A stretch of DNA of 64,000 nt from UBA6821 sp044236545 (GCA_044236545.1 JBIIGI010000002.1:10213-74212), one strand, 5' to 3'. Counted from the first letter of the stretch, positions 42,787 through 51,545 are shown. Notes: generated by a model from the sequence alone, not told the origin. Made by a program: numbers and translations.

Positions 42787-44913
42787 ATGAATTCCCTCAC
42801 CACCACCTCCTCCCCCTACCTCCTGCAGCATGCCGAGAATCCCGTGGAGTGGTATCCCTGGGGTGAGGAGGCGTTCGCCCGGGCGCGTCGCGAGCGGAAG
42901 CCGATCTTTCTCTCGGTCGGCTATTCGACCTGCCACTGGTGCCATGTGATGGCCCATGAGTCCTTCGAGAGTCCGGAGATCGCGCGGGTGATGAACGCGC
43001 ACTTCGTCAACGTGAAGGTCGATCGCGAGGAGCGTCCCGATGTCGACCGGCTCTACATGGCCTATGTGCAGGGCCTCACGGGAAGCGGCGGGTGGCCGAT
43101 GAGCGTCTGGCTTACCCCGGAGTTGAAGCCCTTCTTCGGCGGCACCTACTTTCCTCCCGAGGACAGGCATGGCCGTGCAGGGTTCCCCTCGATCCTGCTG
43201 CAGATTGCCGGACTCTGGAGGGAGAGCCCGGAAAAGATCGAGGCGGAGGCGGCGCGTTCGCTTGCAGCCCTGCAGGAGAGCGCGAGATCTGAGGTTTCCC
43301 GAAGCGCTCCCGGTGAGGGGCCGCTGAATCGTGCCACGGAGTATTTCCTGCGAACCTACGACGAGCAGTGGGGGGGATTCGGATCCGCTCCGAAGTTCCC
43401 CCGCCCCTCGGTTCTCTATTTCCTGTTTCGGGAAGCCTGCCGGGTACACGGCTCGGACAAAACGACGGGCGAGCGCTGTTTCCGCATGGTTCTCGAAACG
43501 TTGCAGCGCATGGCCTCCGGAGGAATCCATGATCACCTCGGAGGCGGGTTTCACCGCTACTCGGTGGACCGCTCCTGGCATGTGCCGCATTTCGAGAAGA
43601 TGCTCTACGATCAGGCACAGTTGGCCATCTCCTATCTGGAGACCTGGCAGATGTCGGGCGGGGAGGAGCAGGAGGCCATTATCCGGGACATCCTCGATTA
43701 TGTGCGGCGGGAGATGACGGCTCCGGAGGGAGGGTTTTATTCGGCCGAGGATGCCGACAGTCTGCTCAGGCACGGATCGAGCGAGCATGCCGAGGGGGCT
43801 TTCTTTGTCTGGACCAAGGAGGAGATCGAGGAGGCGCTTGCGCCGGAAGCTGCGGCTCTCTTCTGCCGTCATTACGGGGTGCTTGCCGGAGGGAATGTCG
43901 ATCCCTCGAGCGATCCGCATGGGGAACTCACGGGCAAGAACGTCCTGATGGAGCAGGCTTCCATCGAGGAAAGCGCCGCCGCAGTCGGCCTCTCCGAAGA
44001 GGCGGCGATCCGTTCACTGGAGCAATCCCGGCGGATCCTTGCGGAGATCCGTGAGAAGCGTCCGCATCCGCACCTCGACGACAAGATCCTCTGCGCTTGG
44101 AACGGGCTCATGATCTCGGCCTTTGCCCGGGTCGGCGCGGCCTTGGGCGATGAGGGTTATGTCGAAGCCGCCGTGAAGGCGGCGGATTTCATCAAGGGGC
44201 ATCTCACCGATCCTGTATCAGGTGAACTGCGCCGCAGTTGGCGCGAGGGGAAGGTGCTTGAGACCGGATTTGCGGAGGATTACGCCTTCCTGATTCAGGG
44301 GCTCCTTGATCTCTACGAGGCGACTTTTTCGATCTACTGGCTGCAGTGGGCGGTCGATCTGCAGGGGGTCATGGATCGTCTATTCTGGGATGAGCGGGAG
44401 GGGGGCTATTTCAGCAGTGCCGAGGGGGATCCTCATCTCCTCGTGCGTCTCAAGGAAGACTACGACGGTGCGGAACCCTCGGCGAATTCCGTGGCGGCGC
44501 TCAATCTCCTGCGCTTCTCAAGAATGCTTGGCGATGAGGCCGCGGCTACGAAAGCGGAACGGATCTTTGCTCTCTCCGGCCGGACGCTCGACTCCATGCC
44601 GGCCGCGGTCCCGCAGTTGCTCGTCGCCCTGGGATCGAGCCTCTCTTCGGGGCGCCAGATCGTGATTGCAGGCGCACCCGGTGAGGCCGATACGCAGGCA
44701 TTGATCGCATCTGCCCGGAAGGGATTCCATCCCGATCAGGTCATCCTGCTGGCGGATGGGGGAGAGGGGCAGGCCTGGCTGGCGGAGAGGGTTCCTTCCC
44801 TTGCCGGCATGAAACCCGTCGATGGGAAGGCGGCTCTCTACCGCTGCGAGAACTTCACCTGTTCGGCTCCGGTGACACTGTCGGAGGTGGAAAGTTCCGG
44901 AGTCTTGGGTTAA
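42787..44913 (+). CDS. DUF255 thioredoxin-domain protein (YyaL/SPATA20-like)
   Basis: A 708-residue soluble protein of the family known from bacterial YyaL and animal SPATA20. The N-terminal thioredoxin-like domain has the active-site motif STCHWCHVMAHESFE (Cys-x-x-Cys), followed by VKVDREERPDVD. The rest is an alpha/alpha-barrel related to N-acylglucosamine epimerases. The family is widespread but its reaction is not established. It stands alone between ruvB and ffh. Confidence 0.9.
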   Translation: MNSLTTTSSPYLLQHAENPVEWYPWGEEAFARARRERKPIFLSVGYSTCHWCHVMAHESFESPEIARVMNAHFVNVKVDREERPDVDRLYMAYVQGLTGSGGWPMSVWLTPELKPFFGGTYFPPEDRHGRAGFPSILLQIAGLWRESPEKIEAEAARSLAALQESARSEVSRSAPGEGPLNRATEYFLRTYDEQWGGFGSAPKFPRPSVLYFLFREACRVHGSDKTTGERCFRMVLETLQRMASGGIHDHLGGGFHRYSVDRSWHVPHFEKMLYDQAQLAISYLETWQMSGGEEQEAIIRDILDYVRREMTAPEGGFYSAEDADSLLRHGSSEHAEGAFFVWTKEEIEEALAPEAAALFCRHYGVLAGGNVDPSSDPHGELTGKNVLMEQASIEESAAAVGLSEEAAIRSLEQSRRILAEIREKRPHPHLDDKILCAWNGLMISAFARVGAALGDEGYVEAAVKAADFIKGHLTDPVSGELRRSWREGKVLETGFAEDYAFLIQGLLDLYEATFSIYWLQWAVDLQGVMDRLFWDEREGGYFSSAEGDPHLLVRLKEDYDGAEPSANSVAALNLLRFSRMLGDEAAATKAERIFALSGRTLDSMPAAVPQLLVALGSSLSSGRQIVIAGAPGEADTQALIASARKGFHPDQVILLADGGEGQAWLAERVPSLAGMKPVDGKAALYRCENFTCSAPVTLSEVESSGVLG

Positions 44914-44962
44914 TTATATCAGCTCTCGACTCTCGTCCCTCGTCGCTCGACTTCCCGCATCC

Positions 44963-46360
44963 ATGTTCTCCACCCTTTCAGACAAGCTCCAGCAGACCTT
45001 CAAGAACCTCCGTGGTCATGGACGACTCTCCGAGTCGAACATCACCGATGCGCTGAGGGAGGTGCGCCTCGCCCTGCTCGACGCCGACGTCCACTTCACC
45101 GTGGCCAAGGAGTTCATCGACAAGGTCAAGCAGCGAGCGCTGGGCGAGGAGGTACTCAAGAGCGTCACCCCAGGTCAGCAGATCGTCAAAATCTTCCAGG
45201 ATGAGCTGACGGCACTCCTCGGCGGGGATGCCTCCCCGATCAATTTCGGCAAGCCAACCAGGATTCTTGTGGTCGGCCTCAACGGCGCCGGCAAGACCAC
45301 CTCCTCGGCCAAGCTCGCCCGACTCCTCAAGAACCCCGGACTCTTCAGCACCCTCAAGGGAGAGACTCCACGCTCACCCCTGCTGGTCGCCCTCGATCTG
45401 GTGCGTCCAGCCGCCATCGACCAACTCGCCACCCTGGGTGAGCAGATCGAGGTGCCGGTCTTCCGTCCCGATCCCGCCGAGAAGGATGTCCTGGCTGCAG
45501 CCCGGAGAGCCCTCTCATGGTGCGAGACCCAGGGGGGCAATGTCGAGATTTACGACACCGCCGGCCGCCGAGAGATCGACGACTCGCTCGTCGGGGAACT
45601 CGTTCACCTCAAGGAACTGCTCCGCCCCCAGGAGATTCTCCTCGTCTGTGATGCCGCCACCGGTCAGCAGGCGGTCAGCGTCGCCGAGAAGTTCCATGCC
45701 GCCCTCGGCCTCACCGGCCTGATCCTGACGAAGCTCGACGGTGACGCCCGTGGTGGTGCCGCCCTCTCCCTCAGATCGGTGACCGGACAGCCGATCAAAT
45801 TCGCCGGCGTCGGCGAGAAGGTGGAGCAGTTCGAGCCGTTCCACCCCGAGAGGCTGGCCGGGCGGATCCTCGGGATGGGGGATATCGTCAGCTTTGTCGA
45901 GAAGGCGGCCGAGGCCGTCGAGATGGAGGAAATGGGCCGATTGGAGGCCAAAATGAAGAGCGCCTCCTTCGACCTGGAGGATTTCCTCAGCCAGTTGCGG
46001 ATGATCAAGCGGATGGGCCCCCTAGAAAATCTGCTTGGCATGCTCCCCGGTGCCGCTAATCTCCCTAGTCCCGCAGTGAACGGAAAAGAACTGCAGCGGG
46101 TCGAGGCGATCATTCTATCCATGACGCCCGGCGAACGGAAGCGCCCCGAGATCCTCAACGCGCGCCGTCGCCAGCGAATCGCCCGCGGCAGTGGAAATTC
46201 AGTCACTGAGGTCAACAGCCTCCTCCTGAGGTTTGGTCAGATGAAAAAACTGGCCAAGAACACAGGAAAAATGAAAAAAATGATGTCACGTTTCGCCTCC
46301 GGCGGAATGCCCGGCCTCGCCCCAAATAACTCCTTACCGACCCGACTCCCATGGCAGTAG
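44963..46360 (+). CDS. ffh: Signal recognition particle GTPase Ffh
   Basis: A 465-residue SRP54. The N domain (ALREVRLALLDADVHFTVAKEF) leads to the G domain with the P-loop GLNGAGKTTSSAKLA (asparagine replaces the usual Gln), DTAGR, and TKLDGDARGG, then the M domain with methionine-rich helices (QLRMIKRMGPLENLLGMLPG, then MKKMMSRF). It binds signal peptides and 4.5S RNA to deliver ribosomes to the membrane. It overlaps rpsP by 10 bases, the usual ffh-rpsP order. Confidence 0.96.
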   Translation: MFSTLSDKLQQTFKNLRGHGRLSESNITDALREVRLALLDADVHFTVAKEFIDKVKQRALGEEVLKSVTPGQQIVKIFQDELTALLGGDASPINFGKPTRILVVGLNGAGKTTSSAKLARLLKNPGLFSTLKGETPRSPLLVALDLVRPAAIDQLATLGEQIEVPVFRPDPAEKDVLAAARRALSWCETQGGNVEIYDTAGRREIDDSLVGELVHLKELLRPQEILLVCDAATGQQAVSVAEKFHAALGLTGLILTKLDGDARGGAALSLRSVTGQPIKFAGVGEKVEQFEPFHPERLAGRILGMGDIVSFVEKAAEAVEMEEMGRLEAKMKSASFDLEDFLSQLRMIKRMGPLENLLGMLPGAANLPSPAVNGKELQRVEAIILSMTPGERKRPEILNARRRQRIARGSGNSVTEVNSLLLRFGQMKKLAKNTGKMKKMMSRFASGGMPGLAPNNSLPTRLPWQ

Positions 46361-46608
46361 CAATCCGACTCCGCCGCGAAGGCGCCCGCAACCATCCTTT
46401 CTACCGCATCGCGGTGGCCGACCAGCGCAGCCCGCGTGACGGCAAGTTCATCGAGCTCATCGGTCACTACGACCCGAAGCAGGCCGGTGACAACCACAAG
46501 ATCGACCTCGAGCGCGCCGAGTATTGGCTCAGCGTCGGAGCCCGTCCCTCCCAGACGGTGCAGAGCTTCATCACCAAGGCCAGAAAGGCCTCGGGTGCGG
46601 CAGCCTGA
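46351..46608 (+). CDS. rpsP: 30S ribosomal protein S16
   Basis: An 85-residue S16 with the conserved start MAVAIRLRREGARNHPFYRI and the core RDGKFIELIGHYDP. The start codon lies inside the end of ffh (10-base overlap), so it is co-transcribed and probably coupled to it. It is followed 10 bases later by khpA. In many bacteria this stretch also carries rimM, trmD and rplS, which are absent here. Confidence 0.97.
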   Translation: MAVAIRLRREGARNHPFYRIAVADQRSPRDGKFIELIGHYDPKQAGDNHKIDLERAEYWLSVGARPSQTVQSFITKARKASGAAA

Positions 46609-46618
46609 TTGATTTCCC

Positions 46619-46849
46619 ATGGACGAGTTCCTGCGCTACGTGGTGCAGCAACTCGTCGAAAACCCCGATGAGGTGGCGATCACCCATCGGCAGGACGGGG
46701 AGAAGACCACTTACCTTCTCTCCATGCGCCAGAGCGACGTCGGTCGCTTGATCGGCAAGGGTGGAGGCACGATCAAGGCCATCAGGGATCTCCTCTCCGC
46801 CGCCGCTGAGAAGCACGGGAAGAAAGCGGGTTTGGAAATTTTGGAGTAG
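46619..46849 (+). CDS. khpA: KH-domain RNA-binding protein KhpA
   Basis: A 76-residue single-KH protein with the GxxG loop in GRLIGKGGGTIKAIRDLL. KhpA (YlqC) binds RNA and pairs with KhpB to control cell size and mRNA stability in other bacteria. It is the last gene of the ffh-rpsP operon and converges with khpB (46892-47347), whose product is its usual partner. Confidence 0.92.
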   Translation: MDEFLRYVVQQLVENPDEVAITHRQDGEKTTYLLSMRQSDVGRLIGKGGGTIKAIRDLLSAAAEKHGKKAGLEILE

Positions 46850-46891
46850 CGGAGGTGGGAAATTCCAAGCGGCTCGCGGAAGGCCCCTCCC

Positions 46892-47347
46892 TCATCCGCG
46901 CCTGCGGATCGTTATCCTCTTGATCTTATCCGTTCCCTCCGGGCTCTCGGTCGCAAGTTCCGCATCCTCACGGTAGGCGTTGTGGACAAGCCGGCGGTCG
47001 TAGGAATTGAGGGGTTCTGTCTCGATGGGGCGTCCATGCTCACGAACGGCCTCGGCAAGCATCCGGATGCGCTGGAGGAAGGCATCATCGCGCATGCTCC
47101 GGTGATGCTCCACATCGACGATGACTCTGGGGAGAGGTTGGTCGCGAGGGGTCATGGAAAAGAGGATGCGGTTGACCAGAAGCTGAAGGCTCTCGAGTGT
47201 CTCGTCCCTTCGGCCTATAAGCCGACCGGGTTCAGCGGTCCTGATCTGAAGGACGAGATGACCGTCCCTTTCCTGCTCCTCGACCTCCACGAAGAAACCG
47301 AGGTGTCCGAGGATGGTGTCCAGAATTTCGCGGGGGGTCTGGTTCAT
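46892..47347 (-). CDS. khpB: KhpB/Jag RNA-binding protein (KH plus R3H)
   Basis: A 151-residue protein with a KH domain (GRLIGRRDETLESLQLLVNRI, which holds the GxxG loop) and an R3H domain (EPLNSYDRRLVHNAYREDAE, with the Arg-x3-His). Together these identify Jag/KhpB without the long Jag_N linker found in some Firmicutes. It is the last gene of the rpmH-rnpA-yidD-yidC operon. The start at 47347 is chosen because it lies just after the yidC stop at 47370. Confidence 0.9.
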   Translation of the reverse strand: MNQTPREILDTILGHLGFFVEVEEQERDGHLVLQIRTAEPGRLIGRRDETLESLQLLVNRILFSMTPRDQPLPRVIVDVEHHRSMRDDAFLQRIRMLAEAVREHGRPIETEPLNSYDRRLVHNAYREDAELATESPEGTDKIKRITIRRRG

Positions 47348-47369
47348 CGCTCGCGGGGTGCTTGAATGT

Positions 47370-49151
47370 TCAGCGTTTCTTTCCGGAACCACCGCCGTTC
47401 CTTCCCTTTGTCGGCGCGGCGACCTTTTCCAGGGTGGGAAGCGGCTGATTGCGGGTCAAGTAGAGTTGCACAATGGAAAAGATATTCTGCGTTGTCCAAT
47501 AGAGGGCAAGTCCCGATGCATAATTATAGCAGAACGCCAGGAAGATCACCGGCATGAAGTACATCATGCGTTGCTGGACGGCGTCGCCGCTTTGTGGCGA
47601 GATCGCCATCTGCCAGAGCATGGTGCCCGCCATGATGATTGGCAGCAGGTTGATCGGGAATCCAAGGAAGTGTGCGATCGTGTCAGGCTGGGAAAGATCC
47701 TGGATCCAGAGGAAGTGGCTGTTGCGAAGCTCGATCGCGCTTCCGAGCATGGAGTAGAACCCGAAGAAGATCGGGATCTGGATGAGCATCGGGAGGCAGC
47801 CTCCCAAGGGATTCACGCCGTACTGCTTGTAGAGCTTCATCAGCTCTTCGTTCATTTTGGTCGGATCATCCTTGTACTTCTCCCGGAGTTCAGTCATCCG
47901 CGGCGAAAGCAGTTGCATCCTCTTCATGGAGGAGGTCGCCTTGTTCTGGAGGGGCCAGAGGGCCGACTTGATCAGGATCGTGAGAACAATGATGGAGGCG
48001 GCGTAGTTTCCAAGCACCCCCTTGAGCCCGTTCATCGCCCAGAGGAGGAACTCGGAGACGAGGTGGAACATGCCGAAGTTCATGACCTTCTGCTGGTCGT
48101 CACCGAGCTTCCCAAGGGCTGTGAAATCCTTGGGTCCGGCATAGATGGTATAGCGGCGCACGACGCTCTCCCCCGGGGCCAGGCTGATCGGTCCGGTGCC
48201 GAGTCCACCCGAGATTCCGTGAATGGGCTGCCCCCCTTCCGTCGCGCCATTTTTTTCCGCATCGTAGCGGCGCGCCCAGACGCCGGATCCCGGCTGGTCC
48301 TTCGGGGCGGTGATGATGGTGCAGAAATACTGGCTTGTGACGGAGGCCCACCTGATGCCTGATTCCGACTGGCTGTAGAGGTCGCGCCCCGGCCGCGTCT
48401 GGATGCCGATCAGAGGGATTGTGCCGGCCTCAAACCAGTTCACGTCGATGGAATTCATCTTTCCTTCACGAAACCAGTCGAAGCAGGTGTAGGTCGGCAG
48501 GTCACTCGTGTGGACGGGAGCCTGACCTCCCGCCGCAATGCTGTAGCCTGGGAGGGTAAGGGGGGAGGAGCCGGTATTGCGGAATGTCACGTCCAGAGCG
48601 ATGAGGTACTCCTCGGGAGAGGTTCCACCCTGAGGCAGGGAGAAGCTCTTGGTGATGGAGAGGCCACCCGGGGCGGAGAGTCGGAAGCATGCGGATGCGC
48701 GTGACTTGTCAGCATCCATCGTGAAACCGGTGACCGGTGTGCCGTTCGCATCGCAGAGGGTTCCGATGGGGAGGGCCTGGTCATTCTTCAAAAGAAGGCT
48801 CTGTTGGTTGACTCCCAGATGGAGGAAGAGCGTCACCGTCTCGATGCCTCCCGTGTTGCCGGCGAAGAGATACTCCGCGCGACTGGTGTCGAGAGTCTCA
48901 CGCTTGGTCGAGAGCGAGGGGATGGCCAGGGTGGCTGCGGTTGCCGGAGCAGGCGCCGGTACGTCTGCGGGAGAAGTCGCGGGCTTTGTCGGAGTTGAGG
49001 ACTTGGAGGCCTCCACCTTTTGCTTGGCAATCCTTTGCTCCTCGGCCTGCCTCGCGATATAGGGGGCGTAGGTCTTGCTATAGTAATACTGCCAACCGAC
49101 AAGTCCTGCGACGGATAGGGCGATGGCGATCCAGGTGGTGCGGTCGAACAT
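47370..49151 (-). CDS. yidC: Membrane protein insertase YidC
   Basis: A 593-residue YidC of the Gram-negative type: an N-terminal membrane anchor (about 5-25), a long periplasmic beta-sandwich domain (about 50-370), then the conserved membrane core with the amphipathic and hairpin regions (MKRMQLLSPRMTELREKYKD, GCLPMLIQIPIFFGFYSML). It inserts proteins into the inner membrane alone or with Sec. The presence of the large P1 domain supports a diderm cell. It starts 64 bases after yidD ends. Confidence 0.95.
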   Translation of the reverse strand: MFDRTTWIAIALSVAGLVGWQYYYSKTYAPYIARQAEEQRIAKQKVEASKSSTPTKPATSPADVPAPAPATAATLAIPSLSTKRETLDTSRAEYLFAGNTGGIETVTLFLHLGVNQQSLLLKNDQALPIGTLCDANGTPVTGFTMDADKSRASACFRLSAPGGLSITKSFSLPQGGTSPEEYLIALDVTFRNTGSSPLTLPGYSIAAGGQAPVHTSDLPTYTCFDWFREGKMNSIDVNWFEAGTIPLIGIQTRPGRDLYSQSESGIRWASVTSQYFCTIITAPKDQPGSGVWARRYDAEKNGATEGGQPIHGISGGLGTGPISLAPGESVVRRYTIYAGPKDFTALGKLGDDQQKVMNFGMFHLVSEFLLWAMNGLKGVLGNYAASIIVLTILIKSALWPLQNKATSSMKRMQLLSPRMTELREKYKDDPTKMNEELMKLYKQYGVNPLGGCLPMLIQIPIFFGFYSMLGSAIELRNSHFLWIQDLSQPDTIAHFLGFPINLLPIIMAGTMLWQMAISPQSGDAVQQRMMYFMPVIFLAFCYNYASGLALYWTTQNIFSIVQLYLTRNQPLPTLEKVAAPTKGRNGGGSGKKR

Positions 49152-49164
49152 AAGGAGAGTTTTT

Positions 49165-49215
49165 AAGGCTGAAGGCTGAAGTTTTGAAAGGTTGGAAAGT
49201 AACTTAAATCAGGTT
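49165..49215 (-). repeat. Low-complexity short repeats between yidC and yidD
   Basis: This AT-richer gap is made of loosely repeated words, such as GGCTGAAGGCTGAAG and GAAAGGTTGGAAAG, and continues as TTTCAGATATCAAATTTCAGGTTT into the last codons of yidD. It is unlike the surrounding GC-rich code. No function can be assigned. Confidence 0.45.
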
Positions 49216-49473
49216 TCAGATATCAAATTTCAGGTTTCTAGATTCCGGCACCGGATCAAGGCCGCCCTCATTCCATGGGTGGCACTTTGAGATGCGCAGG
49301 ATCGAAAGTCGGAGGCCTGTCAGGGAGCCGTGGGTCCGGAGTGCCTCCAGCGCATAGGCAGAGCAACTCGGATGGAAGCGACATCCGCAACCGGTTCCGC
49401 CTGCCATCGCATGGAGCGTGGGGGAGATCATCCATCTGTAGAGATGGATCGGGATGCGAAGCAGGAAGGACAT
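49216..49473 (-). CDS. yidD: Membrane protein insertion efficiency factor YidD
   Basis: An 85-residue protein with the YidD signature CRFHPSCSAYALEALRTHG and RISKCHPWNEGGLDPVP, and an amphipathic N-terminus. It lies between rnpA and yidC, its conserved position, and supports YidC-mediated insertion. The last eight residues (after DPVPE) are encoded in the low-complexity stretch that follows, so the C-terminal tail is likely not conserved. Confidence 0.93.
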   Translation of the reverse strand: MSFLLRIPIHLYRWMISPTLHAMAGGTGCGCRFHPSCSAYALEALRTHGSLTGLRLSILRISKCHPWNEGGLDPVPESRNLKFDI

Positions 49474-49497
49474 AAGGATGCTTTTTTGAGAAGCAGT

Positions 49498-49839
49498 TCA
49501 GGAGTCGGCGAAAATAGAGAGACGCCTGCCAAGACGCAACCATTCCGAGAGGAATGCCTCCGAGCTTGCTGTGGCGGCGGATGGTTTGGCGGTGATCACA
49601 AGCCACAGACCGTTCTTCAACCGGGGGAGTTGGTGGCGGAAGATTTCCCTCAGGCGACGCTTCACCCTGTTCCTGACCACGGCGGGTCCTACGCGCCGGG
49701 AAACAACAACGGCACCCTGAGTTCCGTTTTCACCGGATTCCAGAACCCCCATCCTGAGGAAGGCCCCGTGAAAAGAAAGGCCCGCCGTCCGAACCCTCGA
49801 GTGCTGGTATCCCGAACGAAGCCGCGAAGAACGCGGCAA
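49498..49839 (-). CDS. rnpA: Ribonuclease P protein component
   Basis: A 113-residue basic protein with the RnpA core VVVSRRVGPAVVRNRVKRRLREIFR, which includes the RNR motif that contacts RNase P RNA. The order rpmH-rnpA-yidD-yidC is the classical one. It lies 7 bases after the rpmH stop, so they share a transcript. Confidence 0.93.
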   Translation of the reverse strand: MPRSSRLRSGYQHSRVRTAGLSFHGAFLRMGVLESGENGTQGAVVVSRRVGPAVVRNRVKRRLREIFRHQLPRLKNGLWLVITAKPSAATASSEAFLSEWLRLGRRLSIFADS

Positions 49840-49846
49840 GTTCAGG

Positions 49847-50020
49847 CTAGGCTTGGGTGTGGCGTGCGTAATGGACTTCGACCCCCTTCGGCAGGAGACG
49901 CTTGCGTCCGCGTTGACGACGACGGCTCAAGATGGCGCGACCGCCTTTGGTCTGCATGCGGGCACGGAAGCCGAACTGGCGTTTGCGCGTGCGCTTGGAA
50001 GGTTGGTAGGTGCGCTTCAT
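49847..50020 (-). CDS. rpmH: 50S ribosomal protein L34
   Basis: A 57-residue protein, too short for many gene finders, that starts MKRTYQPSKRTRKRQFGFRA and contains GGRAILSRRRQRGRKRL, the L34 signature. The usual length is 44-46; here the C-terminus extends by about 11 residues (VEVHYARHTQA). A good promoter lies just upstream. It is the first gene of the rpmH operon. Confidence 0.95.
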   Translation of the reverse strand: MKRTYQPSKRTRKRQFGFRARMQTKGGRAILSRRRQRGRKRLLPKGVEVHYARHTQA

Positions 50021-50053
50021 GTCGTGATAAAGTCTTAAGGAATAGGGTCGGTG

Positions 50054-50082
50054 AGAATGTCCTGCGGAAGGTGGCGTGTCAA
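50054..50082 (-). promoter_or_regulatory. Probable sigma-70-type promoter of the rpmH operon
   Basis: On the minus strand a perfect -35 box TTGACA (50077-50082) is followed after 17 bases by CATTCT (50054-50059), a weak -10 match. The start codon of rpmH is about 34 bases downstream of the -10. The -35 fit and spacing make it plausible; the -10 is poor. Confidence 0.45.
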
Positions 50083-50201
50083 TGGGGGATTATGAAAAAA
50101 TGAACACATTGCGAGTGGGCGCGAGGGTAATCCCCAAATTGCTTTCCTTGGATCACAATTTGCAGATTGCGAAGAGGCACGCTCGCGGGAAAAGTCTCCC
50201 G

Positions 50202-50999
50202 ATGCCGATCAGACTTTTAAGCACCGATTTTGACGGAACTCTGGCGGGGGGGGCTTGGGGTGAGCAATGCGCCCCGGCTCTGGCCACCGAACTCACCTCG
50301 GTCCTGCGTGAGGGAGCCCTTTGGGCAGTGAACACGGGGCGCTCGCTGGAGAGCGCGTTGGAAGGGATCAGGCAACTCGCCCCCCCCGGCATGCCCCATT
50401 ACATCCTCACCAGCGAGCGGCACATCCACAAACCGGACGGTCGTGGAGGCTGGCATGACTACGGTGACTGGAACCGCATCTGCACGGAACACCACGATCT
50501 TCTCTTCAGTCAATCAGGGGAGTTCTTCGGGCGGATCTTAGCCTTGGCGGGGCGTTATCCCGGAGTCAGGGTGCTCGAAAATGTCGGCGATGTCCCGGAG
50601 GGACTTGCCGCCAGCAGTGAGGAACAGCTCGACGAGGTGATCACTGAATTGCTTTCCCTTCCTGGAAGGCCGTCGGATTTCCATTACCAGCGCAGCAATA
50701 TCTACCTGCGTTTCTGCCATCGCCGTTACGACAAGGGAAGCACTCTGGCCGAGCTCAGTCGCCTCCTCGACACCCCCACGGAGGGGATTCTCGCGGTGGG
50801 CGATCATCAGAATGACCTTTCGATGCTCTTCGGCCGGGTGGCCGCCATGGTGGCCTGTCCCTCCAATGCCCATCCCAGCGTCAAGGAGGCCGTCGCAAGG
50901 GCGGGCGGTCATGTCTCCCTGCTCGAGGCCGGGGAGGGGACGGCCGAGGCGATCCATCTCTACCGCACGGCCAAAAAAATACCGGTGAAAGGCATTTGA
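50202..50999 (+). CDS. HAD-superfamily hydrolase (Cof/SPP type)
   Basis: A 265-residue HAD phosphatase with motif I STDFDGTLAGG and motif IV AVGDHQNDLSML, and the large cap domain between them as in Cof-type sugar phosphatases. The start at 50202 (MPIRLLSTDFDG) was chosen because the family domain begins there; a longer reading from 50076 would overlap the rpmH promoter. It is divergent from rpmH. Substrate unknown. Confidence 0.85.
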   Translation: MPIRLLSTDFDGTLAGGAWGEQCAPALATELTSVLREGALWAVNTGRSLESALEGIRQLAPPGMPHYILTSERHIHKPDGRGGWHDYGDWNRICTEHHDLLFSQSGEFFGRILALAGRYPGVRVLENVGDVPEGLAASSEEQLDEVITELLSLPGRPSDFHYQRSNIYLRFCHRRYDKGSTLAELSRLLDTPTEGILAVGDHQNDLSMLFGRVAAMVACPSNAHPSVKEAVARAGGHVSLLEAGEGTAEAIHLYRTAKKIPVKGI

Positions 51000-51013
51000 C
51001 CTTTCACCGGTAT
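50979..51013 (-). terminator. Strong hairpin terminator between convergent genes
   Basis: A perfect 14-pair stem, ATACCGGTGAAAGG (50979-50992) with CCTTTCACCGGTAT (51000-51013), and a 7-base loop that contains the stop of the HAD gene. On the minus strand the stem is followed by a run of seven T, so it most clearly terminates the AT-hook gene that ends at 51059. A second, shorter hairpin (AGGAACC/GGTTCCT) lies at about 51024-51040. Confidence 0.75.
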
Positions 51014-51058
51014 CAACAATTTAAGGAACCATCGGTTCCTAAGCAATCCGCTTAGTTA

Positions 51059-51490
51059 TTACTTTGCCTGGAGCTTGAAGTGGCCCTTTCCGATGCGCTT
51101 GATCTCGGGAAGTTTCTTTCCGGTGCTGCTGAACCAGACATGCACGTTCTGGCTCTTGGCCCCGATCTTCTTGGAGAGATCGGGCACCTTCATCCCGGCA
51201 TCTCCGGCGGCCTTGAGGGCGGAAAAAATTTTCTTTTTCAGAGCGCCGCGCGGGGCGCGCTTGGTGGTCGAACTCCCCTTGGTTGCTTTCGCAGCCTTTG
51301 CGGGACGACCGGCCTTCTTGGCTTTGGCGGGGCGGCCGCGGCGCTTTCCGGTGGTGCTGCCGGGCTTGCCGGTGAGCAGGGAGGAGAGCTGATGCTCGAT
51401 CTTTTCGATTTCACGAAGAAGACCTTCCTTGCGCTGGGTGAGCTTGATAAGGTTCTTCAACGCGTTGCTGCTAATGTTTGTGATGTTCAT
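51059..51490 (-). CDS. AT-hook-type DNA-binding protein with a winged-helix-like C-terminus
   Basis: A 143-residue basic protein. A coiled-coil-like N-terminus (LKNLIKLTQRKEGLLREIEKI) is followed by two or more AT-hook-like GRP motifs in Lys/Ala-rich sequence (GRRGRPAKAKKAGRPAKAAK, about 63-82). The C-terminal 60 residues (KIFSALKAAGDAGMKVPDLS, then VHVWFSSTGKKLPEIKRIG) look like a small winged helix. Such proteins bind AT-rich DNA as nucleoid-like factors. The ATG at 51490 was preferred to 51529. The exact role is unknown. Confidence 0.7.
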   Translation of the reverse strand: MNITNISSNALKNLIKLTQRKEGLLREIEKIEHQLSSLLTGKPGSTTGKRRGRPAKAKKAGRPAKAAKATKGSSTTKRAPRGALKKKIFSALKAAGDAGMKVPDLSKKIGAKSQNVHVWFSSTGKKLPEIKRIGKGHFKLQAK

Positions 51491-51545
51491 AACAAACTTT
51501 GTTATTTTATAAGCTTTGTTGCATGGCAAGTATTAATTTTTAAAA

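Noticed and set aside
47313..48362. Long plus-strand frame opposite yidC
   Set aside because: It is an antisense shadow typical of GC-rich coding; yidC on the minus strand is certain.
50021..50201. Replication origin next to rpmH
   Set aside because: No dnaA gene or DnaA-box cluster is visible; the divergent neighbour is a HAD phosphatase.
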